This document shows positions 44,396 to 53,278 of a stretch of DNA of 64,000 bases, in pieces (within the stretch, counting starts at the first letter, position 1; each line of letters starts with the position of its first letter). This DNA comes from Candidatus Poribacteria bacterium (lineage in GTDB: Bacteria > Poribacteria > WGA-4E > GCA-2687025): positions 124,001-188,000 of the forward strand of contig JAPPNK010000018.1 of the NCBI GenBank assembly GCA_028818695.1, given 5' to 3'. Below the pieces are notes generated by a model. That model was not told the origin of the DNA. It ran no database searches and saw only the letters and a list, made by a program, of their open reading frames with translations. The position numbers and the translations under genes are program-made.

Positions 44396-45168
44396 CATCC
44401 GGAAAGGGCGGCGTCGGAAAAACAACTGTCTCCGCAAATCTAGGAACCGCGCTTGCCATGTTGGCGCATAGAACGGTCATCGTTGATGCCGACATCGGCC
44501 TGCGCAACCTAGACCTTGTCATGGGGCTGGAAAACCGCGTTGTCTTCAATTCGCTGCACGTAATGGAAGGCGAATGCAAGCTGGAGAGCGCTCTCGTCAA
44601 AGACAAACGAGTCGAAAACCTGTATCTGCTGGCCGCTCCGCAAAGCCGCAACAAGGACGACGTTGATCCTGAAAACATGGAGAAAATGGTCAAGCAGCTC
44701 TCCGAAAAGTTCGACTTTGTCATCATCGATTGTCCGGCGGGCATAGAGCAGGGGTTTCAAAACGCTGTCATCGGCGCGAAGGAGGCTCTGGTGATCGTTA
44801 CCCCGGAGGTCTCCTCGGTGCGGGACGCCGACAGGGTCATCGGACTGCTCCAGGCGACCGGCATCGAAAGCTTGAGCTATGTTCTCAACAGGCTGTCGCA
44901 GCAGCTTGTCGACCGGGGAGACATGCTGAGCCAGCCGGATGTGCAGGAGATCTTGCGCGTTCCGATCCTCGGCGTTATTCCTGAGGATCATCACATCACC
45001 GCCTCAACAAACGTGGGAAAGCCGCTCGCCATTGAGGGCGGAACCCCCGCCGGGGACGCTTTTGGGCGGATCGCGCGGCGCGTTCTCGGCGAAAAAGTGC
45101 CGGTGCCGGAATTTCGATACGAGGGAAAGATGGCGCGGTTCTGGAAGTGGATATCCGGAAACAACTAG
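44374..45168 (+). CDS. minD: Septum site-determining protein MinD
   Basis: 264 residues. Membrane-cycling ATPase that recruits MinC and oscillates with MinE. The deviant Walker A is SGKGGVGKTTVSANL, switch I DADIGLRNLDLVMGL, switch II/Walker B FDFVIIDCPAGIEQGF. The C-terminal amphipathic membrane helix (KMARFWKWISGN) is present. Full length for the family. Confidence 0.97.
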   Translation: MGRVIVVTSGKGGVGKTTVSANLGTALAMLAHRTVIVDADIGLRNLDLVMGLENRVVFNSLHVMEGECKLESALVKDKRVENLYLLAAPQSRNKDDVDPENMEKMVKQLSEKFDFVIIDCPAGIEQGFQNAVIGAKEALVIVTPEVSSVRDADRVIGLLQATGIESLSYVLNRLSQQLVDRGDMLSQPDVQEILRVPILGVIPEDHHITASTNVGKPLAIEGGTPAGDAFGRIARRVLGEKVPVPEFRYEGKMARFWKWISGNN

Positions 45169-45191
45169 ACGCAACACAAAGAGAGAGCAAC

Positions 45192-45476
45192 ATGGGAGCG
45201 TGGATACAAGAACTTTGGGCGATGTTTGGTCGAAAACGGAAAAAAGACTCTAAAGATGTGGCGCGTGAACGGCTGCTCAGCGTGCTGCAAATGGACAGAA
45301 CAGCTGTCAAGCTGCTCTCAATCGACGTCAACTTCGACGCCATGTGTTCCGACTTGGCGGATGTCGTTGCGCGGCATTTACAGATGACACCGAGCGACGT
45401 TGTCATTGACTACACAAAGGGCGAAGACCGCGTCTTTTTTGAAGCTGGGCTGCGGGAGCGTCCGCGCGTCCAATGA
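45192..45476 (+). CDS. minE: Cell division topological specificity factor MinE
   Basis: 94 residues from the ATG at 45192 (GAGAGAGC upstream). An earlier start at 45147 overlaps minD and is less likely. N-terminal amphipathic helix MGAWIQELWAMFG, then the MinD-contact helix KDVARERLLSVLQMDRT, then the topological specificity domain (LADVVARHLQM... VVIDY). Slightly longer than E. coli MinE (88). It completes the minCDE order. Confidence 0.88.
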   Translation: MGAWIQELWAMFGRKRKKDSKDVARERLLSVLQMDRTAVKLLSIDVNFDAMCSDLADVVARHLQMTPSDVVIDYTKGEDRVFFEAGLRERPRVQ

Positions 45477-45497
45477 ACCTGCACACTGGAGCCGATC

Positions 45498-46649
45498 ATG
45501 CCCGCCAAAATACTGGTCGTTGATGACGAACCTGACATCCTTGACCTTGTGGAGCTGTCCATCGCTTCCGAGGGCTTTGACGTCATCAAGGCGACCACCG
45601 GAGAAGAAGCCCTTCAACAAGCGGAGCGCGACTGCCCGCATCTGATCCTGTTGGACATCAGCATGCCGGGAATGGACGGGTTTGAAACGCTTGAGGCTCT
45701 GCGGGAGAATCCGCAGACCAAAGAGATACCGGTTATTCTTCTCACGGCGCGCGCGCAGATCAGCGACAAGCTGCGCGGCATCAGCTCCGGCGCCGAAGAT
45801 TACATCACGAAGCCGTTCAATCCGAGCGAGCTGATTGAGCGCGTCAAAAGTTCGCTGCAAGACTCTGAGCCGTCTGGAGCGCGCGTGGATACGCTGAAAA
45901 ACTGGTCGGGCGAGATCTCCCAGCTTGCGCAGCATCTTGAAGCGGCGAGCGAAATACAGCAGGCGCTGCTTCCGAAGGAGGCTCCGTCGGCGCCCGGTCT
46001 GGACATCGCCGGCGACCATCAGAGCTCGCTCAACGTCTCCGGCGACTTTTACGACTTTCTCGCCCTTGAAAACGGACAATGGGGAATCGCCATCGCGGAC
46101 ATCAAGGGGAAGGGAATACCCGCGGCGCTGCTCATGGTCATGGCGAGAACGGCGCTGCGCATCGCCGCGCGCGAGCTGAAACCGCCGCATGAGACGCTTA
46201 AAACGGTGAACGACTTTCTGGCGGACGAGACGGAGGCGGACCTGTTCGCCACCATGGTGTATGCGGTTGTGAATCCCAGAACGCGCTCCTTCGCCTACTC
46301 GAACGGGGGTCATAACTATCCCGTTTTAGCGCGCGCCAACGGAAAACTGCGCTATCTCAAACAGGGAGGACCGCTGGTCGGCTCCTTCCCTGAGGCGCAG
46401 TTTGAAACCGAAACGATTCAGCTGGAAACGGGCGACCGCATCCTGCTGTACACCGACGGCGCCGCCGATATGTTGAACGAGCAGGGAGAGCCGTTTGGAG
46501 AGGAGCGGCTCGCCGACATCGTTCAGACCGCTTCAAGCATGGACGCCCAGGAGTTGTGCAGCGCAGTGCGGGAGCGGTTGAAGCAGTACAATCCCGACCC
46601 GAACCTCGAGGACGATATGACGATCGTCGCCGTCCACGCCTCTCCGTAA
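45498..46649 (+). CDS. Response regulator fused to PP2C-type (SpoIIE/RsbU) phosphatase
   Basis: 383 residues. N-terminal receiver domain: acidic pair in LVVDDEPDIL, phosphoacceptor Asp53 in LILLDISMPGMDGF, Thr83 and Lys105 (YITKPFNP). After a helical linker the PP2C domain (~150-383) has GDFYDFLAL, IADIKGKGIPAALLMVM and LLYTDGAADMLNEQGEPFGE, giving the metal-binding aspartates. Such proteins dephosphorylate a STAS anti-anti-sigma protein when activated by a histidine kinase. The kinase-like and STAS partners are the next two genes; the sensor kinase is not in the window. Confidence 0.93.
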   Translation: MPAKILVVDDEPDILDLVELSIASEGFDVIKATTGEEALQQAERDCPHLILLDISMPGMDGFETLEALRENPQTKEIPVILLTARAQISDKLRGISSGAEDYITKPFNPSELIERVKSSLQDSEPSGARVDTLKNWSGEISQLAQHLEAASEIQQALLPKEAPSAPGLDIAGDHQSSLNVSGDFYDFLALENGQWGIAIADIKGKGIPAALLMVMARTALRIAARELKPPHETLKTVNDFLADETEADLFATMVYAVVNPRTRSFAYSNGGHNYPVLARANGKLRYLKQGGPLVGSFPEAQFETETIQLETGDRILLYTDGAADMLNEQGEPFGEERLADIVQTASSMDAQELCSAVRERLKQYNPDPNLEDDMTIVAVHASP

Positions 46650-46663
46650 AGAAACAAGGCGCG

Positions 46664-47116
46664 GTGAGATTTGAGCATTTTATTCATCCCCTTCCCAAGA
46701 GCGGGGAGCGCGTTCAGACGATTGCGGCGGCGTTTCCAAGCGCGCTGCAGTATGTTCCCGCCCTTGAAGCGCTGGTGCATTCGCTTGCGAGGGCGCTTTC
46801 GTTTGACGAACGCGGCGCCAACGAAATTGCCGCCGCAGCCGTTGAAGGGGCGATGAACGCTCTTCAGCACGGCAACCAGAAGGACATCTCTAAAAATATC
46901 TTCCTTGCCGCCATTGTGGAGCCGAACCGACTCACCATCAAGATCAAGGACGAAGGCGCCGGTTTTGATGTGGAGAAGGTCGAAGACCCGCGCGAGGGAG
47001 ATCGAATTTGGAAAGACAGCGGGCGGGGCATACTCATCATGCGCTATTATATGGACAGCGTCTCGTACGACCCGAGCGGCGTAGAGTTGACGCTGGTGAA
47101 AAAACGGCCTCGTTGA
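46664..47116 (+). CDS. RsbW/SpoIIAB-like serine kinase (anti-sigma factor)
   Basis: 150 residues from a GTG at 46664, 15 bp after the phosphatase stop; longer in-frame starts run back into that gene. GHKL ATPase motifs: N-box in AAVEGAMNALQHGNQK, G1 box IKDEGAGFDVEK, and GRGILIMRYYMDSV. Predicted to phosphorylate the STAS protein encoded next and, when free, to hold a sigma factor or another target. No sigma factor gene is nearby, so the target is open. Confidence 0.88.
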   Translation: MRFEHFIHPLPKSGERVQTIAAAFPSALQYVPALEALVHSLARALSFDERGANEIAAAAVEGAMNALQHGNQKDISKNIFLAAIVEPNRLTIKIKDEGAGFDVEKVEDPREGDRIWKDSGRGILIMRYYMDSVSYDPSGVELTLVKKRPR

Positions 47117-47138
47117 ACGATTGGAGGCGCGGATCGAA

Positions 47139-47522
47139 ATGAAACTGCGCATACGTCAAGAGCAGAACGGCTGGGTAGCCGAAGTGGAAGGCAAGGTGAT
47201 CGCCCAAGAAAGCGTCAAACTGGGGCGAAAGCTGGAAGAAACGATTCTCAATGCCCAGGAGGGCAGCCCGCATATCGTCGTGAATGTGGCGCAGACGGCG
47301 TATCTGGACAGCCAGGGACTTGGCGCTCTCGTCAGGGCGCGGCAGAGCGTTCAGGCGCGCGGCGGGCTGATGGCTCTCTCGGAGGCTCCGCAGCATATCT
47401 TGCGCCTGCTGGAGATCACAAAGTTGAGCCAGATCATACCGGCGTATCCGAACGACGCGGCGGCGCTGAAAGCGATGCGCGCCCAAGCCGACGGCGATCC
47501 TTCGGCGCAGACCAACGCATGA
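47139..47522 (+). CDS. STAS-domain anti-sigma factor antagonist (RsbV/SpoIIAA-like)
   Basis: 127 residues from the ATG at 47139; GGAGG lies 11 bases upstream and a TTG at 47121 is in frame. The phosphorylatable serine is Ser58 in AYLDSQGLGALV. LRLLEITKLSQIIPAYPN is the usual C-terminal helix. Together with the phosphatase and kinase upstream it completes a partner-switching module. Its stop overlaps the AccD-like gene by ATGA. Confidence 0.9.
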   Translation: MKLRIRQEQNGWVAEVEGKVIAQESVKLGRKLEETILNAQEGSPHIVVNVAQTAYLDSQGLGALVRARQSVQARGGLMALSEAPQHILRLLEITKLSQIIPAYPNDAAALKAMRAQADGDPSAQTNA

Positions 47523-48184
47523 ACGAGCGCGAACGAAGCCCCATACCGGACGGCGTCTGGATTCAGTGCGGCGATTGCGGCGAGGCGATCTTCGCGCGCG
47601 AATTTGAACGGACGGGAAAAGTATGCCCCCACTGCGGACGGCATGATGCGCTGAGCGCCGCGGAGCGCGCCGCGTATGTCCTGGACGAGTTCGACGCGGA
47701 TGAGCATCTATCGGGACCGCTCCATGCTGTGGGCGAGATCGACAGCTTTCCAGCCGCGCTTGCCGTCATTGACGCCGAATCGGCGGAGGTTTCTTCTGGG
47801 AAGCTGTTTCATTCCGTCGCCGAGCTGGCGGGGCTGTTGAAGCCGCTCATTGTGTTTGCCGCCAACGGAACCGGGGCAGGCGAAGAGAGCGCCGAGCCGC
47901 GCCTTCGACTCGCGCGCGCCCTGAAACAGCTCGGAAACGAACGGCTGCCGTACATACTTGTCGTCACGGACGGGTCTGAGGAGGACGGATACCGCGCCTT
48001 TCTGCCGCCCGGCGACATTGTTTTGGCGGAAACGAGCCGACCCAAGCCGCCCGACAACCCGCTAGAATCGGCGCATCCGCACATCGACAACTTTTTGACG
48101 CGCCATGAGCTGAGCGAGACGCTGCCCAAACTGCTCGCCTTTTTCCGACAACGCCGGAGCGGAGATGGCACACGTCCGAATTGA
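47519..48184 (+). CDS. AccD-like zinc-ribbon protein lacking carboxyltransferase active site
   Basis: 221 residues. The N-terminus is a zinc ribbon of the AccD type (Cys17, Cys20, Cys36, Cys39 in CGDC...CPHC, preceded by DGVWIQ and followed by LSAAERAAYVLD). The remainder can be aligned by eye with the AccD crotonase-like fold (LAVIDAES, PLIVFAANGTG, LPYILVVTDGS, PGDIVLAE, ETLPKLLAFF). However, the oxyanion-hole Gly-Gly stretches are replaced (AANGTGAGEES, TDGSEEDGYRAF), and it is ~65 residues short. It should not be an active acetyl-CoA carboxylase subunit. It is coupled to the STAS gene and overlaps the ABC ATPase gene, suggesting a regulatory or binding role. Confidence 0.6.
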   Translation: MNERERSPIPDGVWIQCGDCGEAIFAREFERTGKVCPHCGRHDALSAAERAAYVLDEFDADEHLSGPLHAVGEIDSFPAALAVIDAESAEVSSGKLFHSVAELAGLLKPLIVFAANGTGAGEESAEPRLRLARALKQLGNERLPYILVVTDGSEEDGYRAFLPPGDIVLAETSRPKPPDNPLESAHPHIDNFLTRHELSETLPKLLAFFRQRRSGDGTRPN

Positions 48185-49271
48185 GAACGTACATAAAATC
48201 TATCCGCCCGACACGGTCGCCGTTCAAAACGCGAATATAGAGGCGCTGGACAAGGAATTCTTGGCGCTGGTGGGACCCTCCGGGTGCGGGAAATCGACGC
48301 TGCTGCGCATGATCGCCGGGCTGGAAAGCGTCACGGAGGGCGACATCTATATCGATGAGCGGCGCGTCACGCATGTTCTCCCGAAAGACCGCAACATCGC
48401 CATGGTGTTTCAAAACTACGCCCTTTATCCGCATATGACCGTCTATAAAAACATGGCGTTTGGGCTAAAGATGCGCAAGACGCCGAAACGGGAGATTGAG
48501 CGGAGAGTGAAAAATGCGGCGGAGATTCTAGGGATAGAGGAGCTGCTGAACAGACGCCCGCAACATCTCTCCGGCGGCGAACGGCAGCGCGCCGCTCTCG
48601 GACGCGCCATTGTCCGCGACCCGAAGGTGTTTCTCTTCGATGAGCCGCTCAGCAACCTGGACGCGCAGCTGCGCGCTCAAATGCGGGCGGAGCTCAAAAA
48701 GCTCCACGCGCGGCTTGAAGCGACGATGATCTACGTAACCCACGATCAGACCGAGGCGATGACGATGGGCGACCGCATCATTGTGCTGAAAGAGGGAGCC
48801 ATCCAGCAGATTGCGACGCCGCTGCATCTCTACGTGCAGCCAAAAAACAGGTTTGTGGCGCAGTTCATCGGAAACCCGCCGATGAACCTGATCGAAGGAC
48901 GGATGGCGACGCGGGAGCAGCGGCGCGTCTTTGAAGCGCCGGGCATGGAGCTGGACCTGCCGCGTCCGCTCTGGCCGGCTCTTCAGGCGGCGCCGGACGG
49001 GGAGATCGTCCTCGGCGTCCGCCCTGAGCATGTGCGCATCGATCCGGAGTTCACGCAGACGCGGCCGACAGCGCGCATCTCTGCCGTCGTGGAGGTGGTG
49101 GAGCCGCTTGGAAGCGAAACGCTGGCGTATCTGAACGCGGAAGGAAGCGTCTTTATTGCGAAGATGCCGCCGACAAGCCTGCCGCGCGTCAACGAACGCC
49201 TCGAGGCGGCGTTTGAGCCAGAGCAGATTCATTTCTTTAACGCCGCCTCTGGAGAAAGCTTCACCGCCTAG
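48165..49271 (+). CDS. ABC transporter ATPase, MalK/UgpC type
   Basis: 368 residues. Walker A GPSGCGKSTLL, signature HLSGGERQRAALGRAI, Walker B VFLFDEPLSNLD and the His loop VTHDQTEAMTMGDR are intact. A C-terminal TOBE/regulatory domain (from ~245; GVRPEHVRI) marks the MalK/UgpC/MsmK class, which energises import of sugars or glycerol-3-phosphate. No permease or binding protein is encoded nearby, so it may serve several importers, as MsmK does. It overlaps the AccD-like gene by 20 bp. Confidence 0.93.
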   Translation: MAHVRIENVHKIYPPDTVAVQNANIEALDKEFLALVGPSGCGKSTLLRMIAGLESVTEGDIYIDERRVTHVLPKDRNIAMVFQNYALYPHMTVYKNMAFGLKMRKTPKREIERRVKNAAEILGIEELLNRRPQHLSGGERQRAALGRAIVRDPKVFLFDEPLSNLDAQLRAQMRAELKKLHARLEATMIYVTHDQTEAMTMGDRIIVLKEGAIQQIATPLHLYVQPKNRFVAQFIGNPPMNLIEGRMATREQRRVFEAPGMELDLPRPLWPALQAAPDGEIVLGVRPEHVRIDPEFTQTRPTARISAVVEVVEPLGSETLAYLNAEGSVFIAKMPPTSLPRVNERLEAAFEPEQIHFFNAASGESFTA

Positions 49272-49287
49272 AGCAGGGAGCCGGACG

Positions 49288-49594
49288 ATGACACAATGCG
49301 AAGGATCGTTCCGCTCCGTCCGCGCTTCTGAACCGCTTTCAAGTCCGCCGCAGTGGGCGATTCTGCAGCGCGCGCTCATGGACGCGATGGATAAGGCTGC
49401 GGAAGTCGTTGATACAGGCGGGCGCCTTTCGAGAACGCCGCATCGTTTCGGCGCGCTGCGGAGAGCAAGAAATTGAGGTCGGCGAGGCGTATCTGCATGC
49501 GCATCTGCCGCCTGCAGCCCAGGCGCGCATTGAGATGAAGATCAACCGGTATGCGAACAAACCGTCCTACGGAACGCCATGGGAGAACGATTGA
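49288..49594 (+). pseudogene. Probable remnant of an internally deleted gene
   Basis: Frame 1 from the ATG at 49288 reads 62 residues, including PPQWAILQRALMDAMDKAAE. From ~49405 a different frame reads on to 49594, with EIEVGEAYLHAHLPPAAQAR and NKPSYGTPW, which looks like the end of another conserved domain. The two pieces look like the beginning and end of one longer protein with the middle lost and the frames shifted. Identity of the parent is unknown. The end overlaps the start of the membrane protein gene. Confidence 0.35.
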
Positions 49595-51756
49595 CGCGAC
49601 GGGCTTTAGAAACGCTGCGCGCTCCTTCGGTTCAGGCGCATGCAAGCTATGCGGTTCTGTGCGCCGTCTCGTTGGCGCTGGGCTTAGGTCTGCAGCTGGA
49701 CGCGCGCCTGCATTTTGAGTACCGCAGCGCGCATGGCGTCATCGGATGGGTGAGCGTCAACGAGTATGCGAAGTCGCAGGAGACGCTGTATTATCTGCTC
49801 GCCGTCTTTGGAATTCCGCTTTTTGTCGCGTTGTGCCTGTTCGCGTGCGCGTTGTTCAGCCGATGGATGTCTCGGCAGACGGGGCAGCCTGAGGAGTGGA
49901 CGTTTCAGCGGTGCGCGTTTGCGTTGACGCCGCTGCTGCTCGCCTGTTTCTTTTTTAAGACGGCGGTTGGGCTTGCGCTGTTGTTGGCGCTGGGGGTTTA
50001 TGTTGCGGGGCGAGCGCTTCCGTCTAAGCCTCCGCCCGAAGCGCCGCCTGCCGATTTCGCTCCTCAGCCAAAAAAGAGCGCGCCCAAGACGCCCGCATGG
50101 AAAACTGCGCGACTCCTTCTTATATACGTCCTCATCCCTGCGCTTCTGTATCTGCTTTATTATTCGGGGGGAATCGACGGCGGCATCGACCTGTTCCATG
50201 AGGGCGAACGGCTCGCGCCGCTGAACGAGATGCTGCGCGGCGGCGTTCCGTATCGGGACATCTACATTCAGCATGGGTTGTTTGAAAACGCCTTTTTGGC
50301 GCGCGTCGGGGCGGCGCTGTTTGGAGAGACGCTTGCCGGCGTTCGGCTGATGCAGCGGCTGCTCGGACCGATCGGCTACATCGCGCTCTACATTCTCGGC
50401 GTTCAGTTGTACCGCGGATCATGGGCGTCCGCGCTGATTCTTTTGATGATTGCGTCGGGGCATCATACGGGCGTCAGCGCGCGGCATACGTTTGGGCTGC
50501 TGTGCGCCGCCATGTCGGTCTCCGCGCTTCAACAGGATGAAGCGGGACGCCTTTGGAAGATCGGAGCGTCGGGTCTGTGCGCCGGATTCGCGTTCTGGCA
50601 CAGCGCCGAGATCGGGATGTATTCGATCTGCGCTGTCGGTCTGTTTTGGGGGATCCGCCTTCTCACAAAAGCGGAGCCGAAAGGAGAACGACTCCGCCCG
50701 GTTCTATTTTTCAGCGCGGGGGTTGTTGTTGGGCTTGCTCCTGCCGCGCTCTGGCTGCTGCGGCATGGCGCGCTGGACGACGCCGTCCGCAACGCATATA
50801 TTCAGCTCGCTTACCAGTTGGACACGTGGGGTTTGCCGTTCTCGCCGCTTGAGCGGGTGTTTCAGCCGTTCGAACAGCATGGGCTGCTGGGCGGATGGAA
50901 GGAGTTTATCGGGAGCGAGCGGTTGCGTTGGTATCTGCCGCCTGCCGCGTTGGTCGCCGCCGGCGCCGTTCTCGTTCGGCGCGCCGTTCAAGGCGATTTT
51001 TGGAAAAATGAGGCGTGCGCTAAAGGTTTGCTGACAGCGCTCTGTTTAGCCGCTTTTTTCCGCACAGCTTTGGGCAGGTCGGACGGCGGGCATCTCATCT
51101 TCGGTTCGACCTTCTTTTGGCCGCTGCTTCTGCTTCCGCTTGACAGAGCTGCCGCGGGCGTCTGGGACGCGCTTCGGGCGAAACGCAAGCTGACCGCCAT
51201 GCAATGGGCATGGGCGGCGCTGCCGATACTGATCGCCGCGCTGTACGCCGCGCGCGTTCATCGTCCCGTTGCGGCGTTTCAAAGCCGCTGGAATTGGACG
51301 CTCCATAACCAGTTCAATCTGCCAAGAGCGGAGGAGGAGCTGGAGCGCGCCGGTCCGATCAACATACCGGACGATCAGGTTCAACAGATTCAAGCGGTTG
51401 TGAAGTTCATACAGGAGAACACGGCTCCCGATGAGCGCATTTTCGATTTCTCCAGTCAAGGAGCGTACTATTTCTTCGCCGACCGCCCCGCCGCAACGCG
51501 GTACCATCAGATCTGCTACGCCTCGGCGCCCGAGCTGGAGCGGGAAGTGATCGACGCGCTCGAAAAAGACCAGACGCGGCTCGTTCTGTATAAAACGGGC
51601 GGTTGGTTCGACACGGTGGACGGCATCGACAGCGAGCTGCGCCACCCTCAAATCGCCCGCTATTTATACGACAACTATGAAGAGTACATTAATATCAATG
51701 GCGCGCGGGTATGGATGCGCATTAAAGGGATGAATTCCGCCCATCCGCCCTATTGA
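49579..51756 (+). CDS. Polytopic membrane protein, possible glycosyltransferase
   Basis: 725 residues with about ten to twelve hydrophobic segments (for example SYAVLCAVSLALGLGL, ALTPLLLACFFF, LLLIYVLIPALLYLLYY, VLFFSAGVVVGLAPAAL) and a soluble C-terminal domain of ~150 residues. After the third or fourth segment a loop reads GIDLFHEGERLAPLNEML followed by PYRDIYIQHG, resembling the Asp/Glu-bearing first outer loop of GT-C (PMT/ArnT-type) glycosyltransferases. That suggests transfer of a sugar from a lipid carrier on the outer face; no direct proof. A Pro/Lys-rich loop lies at ~150-175. It starts inside the gene remnant. Confidence 0.65.
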   Translation: MGERLTRRALETLRAPSVQAHASYAVLCAVSLALGLGLQLDARLHFEYRSAHGVIGWVSVNEYAKSQETLYYLLAVFGIPLFVALCLFACALFSRWMSRQTGQPEEWTFQRCAFALTPLLLACFFFKTAVGLALLLALGVYVAGRALPSKPPPEAPPADFAPQPKKSAPKTPAWKTARLLLIYVLIPALLYLLYYSGGIDGGIDLFHEGERLAPLNEMLRGGVPYRDIYIQHGLFENAFLARVGAALFGETLAGVRLMQRLLGPIGYIALYILGVQLYRGSWASALILLMIASGHHTGVSARHTFGLLCAAMSVSALQQDEAGRLWKIGASGLCAGFAFWHSAEIGMYSICAVGLFWGIRLLTKAEPKGERLRPVLFFSAGVVVGLAPAALWLLRHGALDDAVRNAYIQLAYQLDTWGLPFSPLERVFQPFEQHGLLGGWKEFIGSERLRWYLPPAALVAAGAVLVRRAVQGDFWKNEACAKGLLTALCLAAFFRTALGRSDGGHLIFGSTFFWPLLLLPLDRAAAGVWDALRAKRKLTAMQWAWAALPILIAALYAARVHRPVAAFQSRWNWTLHNQFNLPRAEEELERAGPINIPDDQVQQIQAVVKFIQENTAPDERIFDFSSQGAYYFFADRPAATRYHQICYASAPELEREVIDALEKDQTRLVLYKTGGWFDTVDGIDSELRHPQIARYLYDNYEEYININGARVWMRIKGMNSAHPPY

Positions 51757-51861
51757 CATGCCCGCTGTAAAACGTTACAATCGCCTTAGCCTAACATATG
51801 AAGACGGCAGCGGCGGCATTGACGCCGCTTGAGATGTTGTTTATCAGTACGGAGAATCGAG

Positions 51862-53262
51862 ATGCCTGCAATCAACCCCCGCCTAATCCTTGAAGCGTAT
51901 GAGCAGCCGAACTACGGCGGCGTCGCAGGCTTTTTTGTCGACCCTGAGCCGTCGCTCTGGCGCGTCGGATTTCGCAACGGCTTTCGATCCGCCCGCGTTT
52001 ACCGCGGCCCTGGATATAAACGCGGACCGAACTACCGAATCGTTCTGTATGACCGCTCCAACTATGAAGGGCGCAAGCTGGTTCTCGCGCCCGGCTACTA
52101 TCCCGACCTGCTGGACGTCTCGGTTCAGCACACGGGGCGGTTCCGCTCCTTCAATATCGCGCCTGATTACAGCATCTCCGGCCCTGAATGGGGTTCTATA
52201 CCGGTCATCGTTCAGCTGTTCAACGATCCCGATTACAGGGGGCGCAACGCGACCGTTCTGCGCGACGTGCCGAACACGCACAGCGAACTCGGCATGGCGG
52301 ATACGATCAGCTCCGTCCGCGTCATCAAAGGCTCCGACTTTCCGCCGCAGGGCGCGAAGGTGCGCCTCTACGAGCATTTGGACTATGGAGGGCCGTTTCT
52401 TGAGATCGCCATGACAACTTACGACATGAAAAAGGAGATACCCGACCTGTCGATGCTTCCGATGGTCGGCGGGCAGTACGCCTCTACTTTTGGTAACTCG
52501 ATCTCTTCGGTGCAGATTGAAGGGTGGGCGTCGTCCGGAGAGTTTATGGAGATGGCGTACAACGACGAATTTGACCAAGCAGGGATGAACGAGGTTTGGC
52601 AATGGGTCGACCCGGCGGGCGGCGGGGAATGGCGCGAGCGGCAGGGGTATCTTGAGATGCGCGCCGACCCTGGACAGGACCTGTGGCACGGCAACCCGCC
52701 CGGCAGTGGCGGCGACATGGACGCGCCGAGGGTCCTCATGCAGTACAGCGGCGACTTCGCCATCGAAACGCGGTTGCCGGTCACGCCGCAGCTGCGCGAA
52801 CATGGCGGGCTGCTTGTCTGGAAAAGCCCAGGGCGTTTTTTGAGACTTGAGAAAACATCCGGGGCGCATGCTTTCCGCGGCGCGGTGCGTTTTGAACGGC
52901 ATGTGAACCGCGTTTTCCGCCTCGTCGGACGGGGACCGAACAACCTCATCCGAACGCGGCATCTGTATCTGCGGCTTGAGCGGCGGCGGCATCAGTTCAC
53001 CGGCTTTGCCAGCCGAGACGGGCAGACCTGGGTCAACTGCGGCGTCACCAACGTCGGCATGGGCGATCCTGTTCAGATCGGGCTTCACGGACTCTGCCCC
53101 GGAAACATACCGCCGACCATCACCCGCTTCGACTACTTCCGCGTCTTCTCCAGAAAAGGCGAGGCGGTCGAGCTTCGGCTCAGGCCGCAGGAGGTCACGC
53201 TGGACGAGCAGCAGGCCGACGCGCAGCGCATCGCCGCCTTGAGACGATTCATGGACGCATAA
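51862..53262 (+). CDS. Beta/gamma-crystallin protein with C-terminal DUF1349-like domain
   Basis: 466 residues from the ATG at 51862 (GGAG upstream); an in-frame start at 51829 is weaker. Four or so crystallin Greek-key motifs fill residues 1-225: LYDRSNYEGRKLVL, FNDPDYRGRNATVL and YEHLDYGGPFLEI, with Ca2+-site motifs of the N/D-N/D-x-x-S-S kind in MADTISSVRV and FGNSISSVQI. Residues ~235-430 are a concanavalin-like domain matching DUF1349 (FDQAGMNEVWQWVDP, GDFAIETRL, GGLLVWKSPGRFLRLEK), which usually binds sugars. No signal peptide. It heads the crystallin-flotillin operon. Confidence 0.85.
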   Translation: MPAINPRLILEAYEQPNYGGVAGFFVDPEPSLWRVGFRNGFRSARVYRGPGYKRGPNYRIVLYDRSNYEGRKLVLAPGYYPDLLDVSVQHTGRFRSFNIAPDYSISGPEWGSIPVIVQLFNDPDYRGRNATVLRDVPNTHSELGMADTISSVRVIKGSDFPPQGAKVRLYEHLDYGGPFLEIAMTTYDMKKEIPDLSMLPMVGGQYASTFGNSISSVQIEGWASSGEFMEMAYNDEFDQAGMNEVWQWVDPAGGGEWRERQGYLEMRADPGQDLWHGNPPGSGGDMDAPRVLMQYSGDFAIETRLPVTPQLREHGGLLVWKSPGRFLRLEKTSGAHAFRGAVRFERHVNRVFRLVGRGPNNLIRTRHLYLRLERRRHQFTGFASRDGQTWVNCGVTNVGMGDPVQIGLHGLCPGNIPPTITRFDYFRVFSRKGEAVELRLRPQEVTLDEQQADAQRIAALRRFMDA

Positions 53263-53278
53263 GAAAGGCGCATGAACC

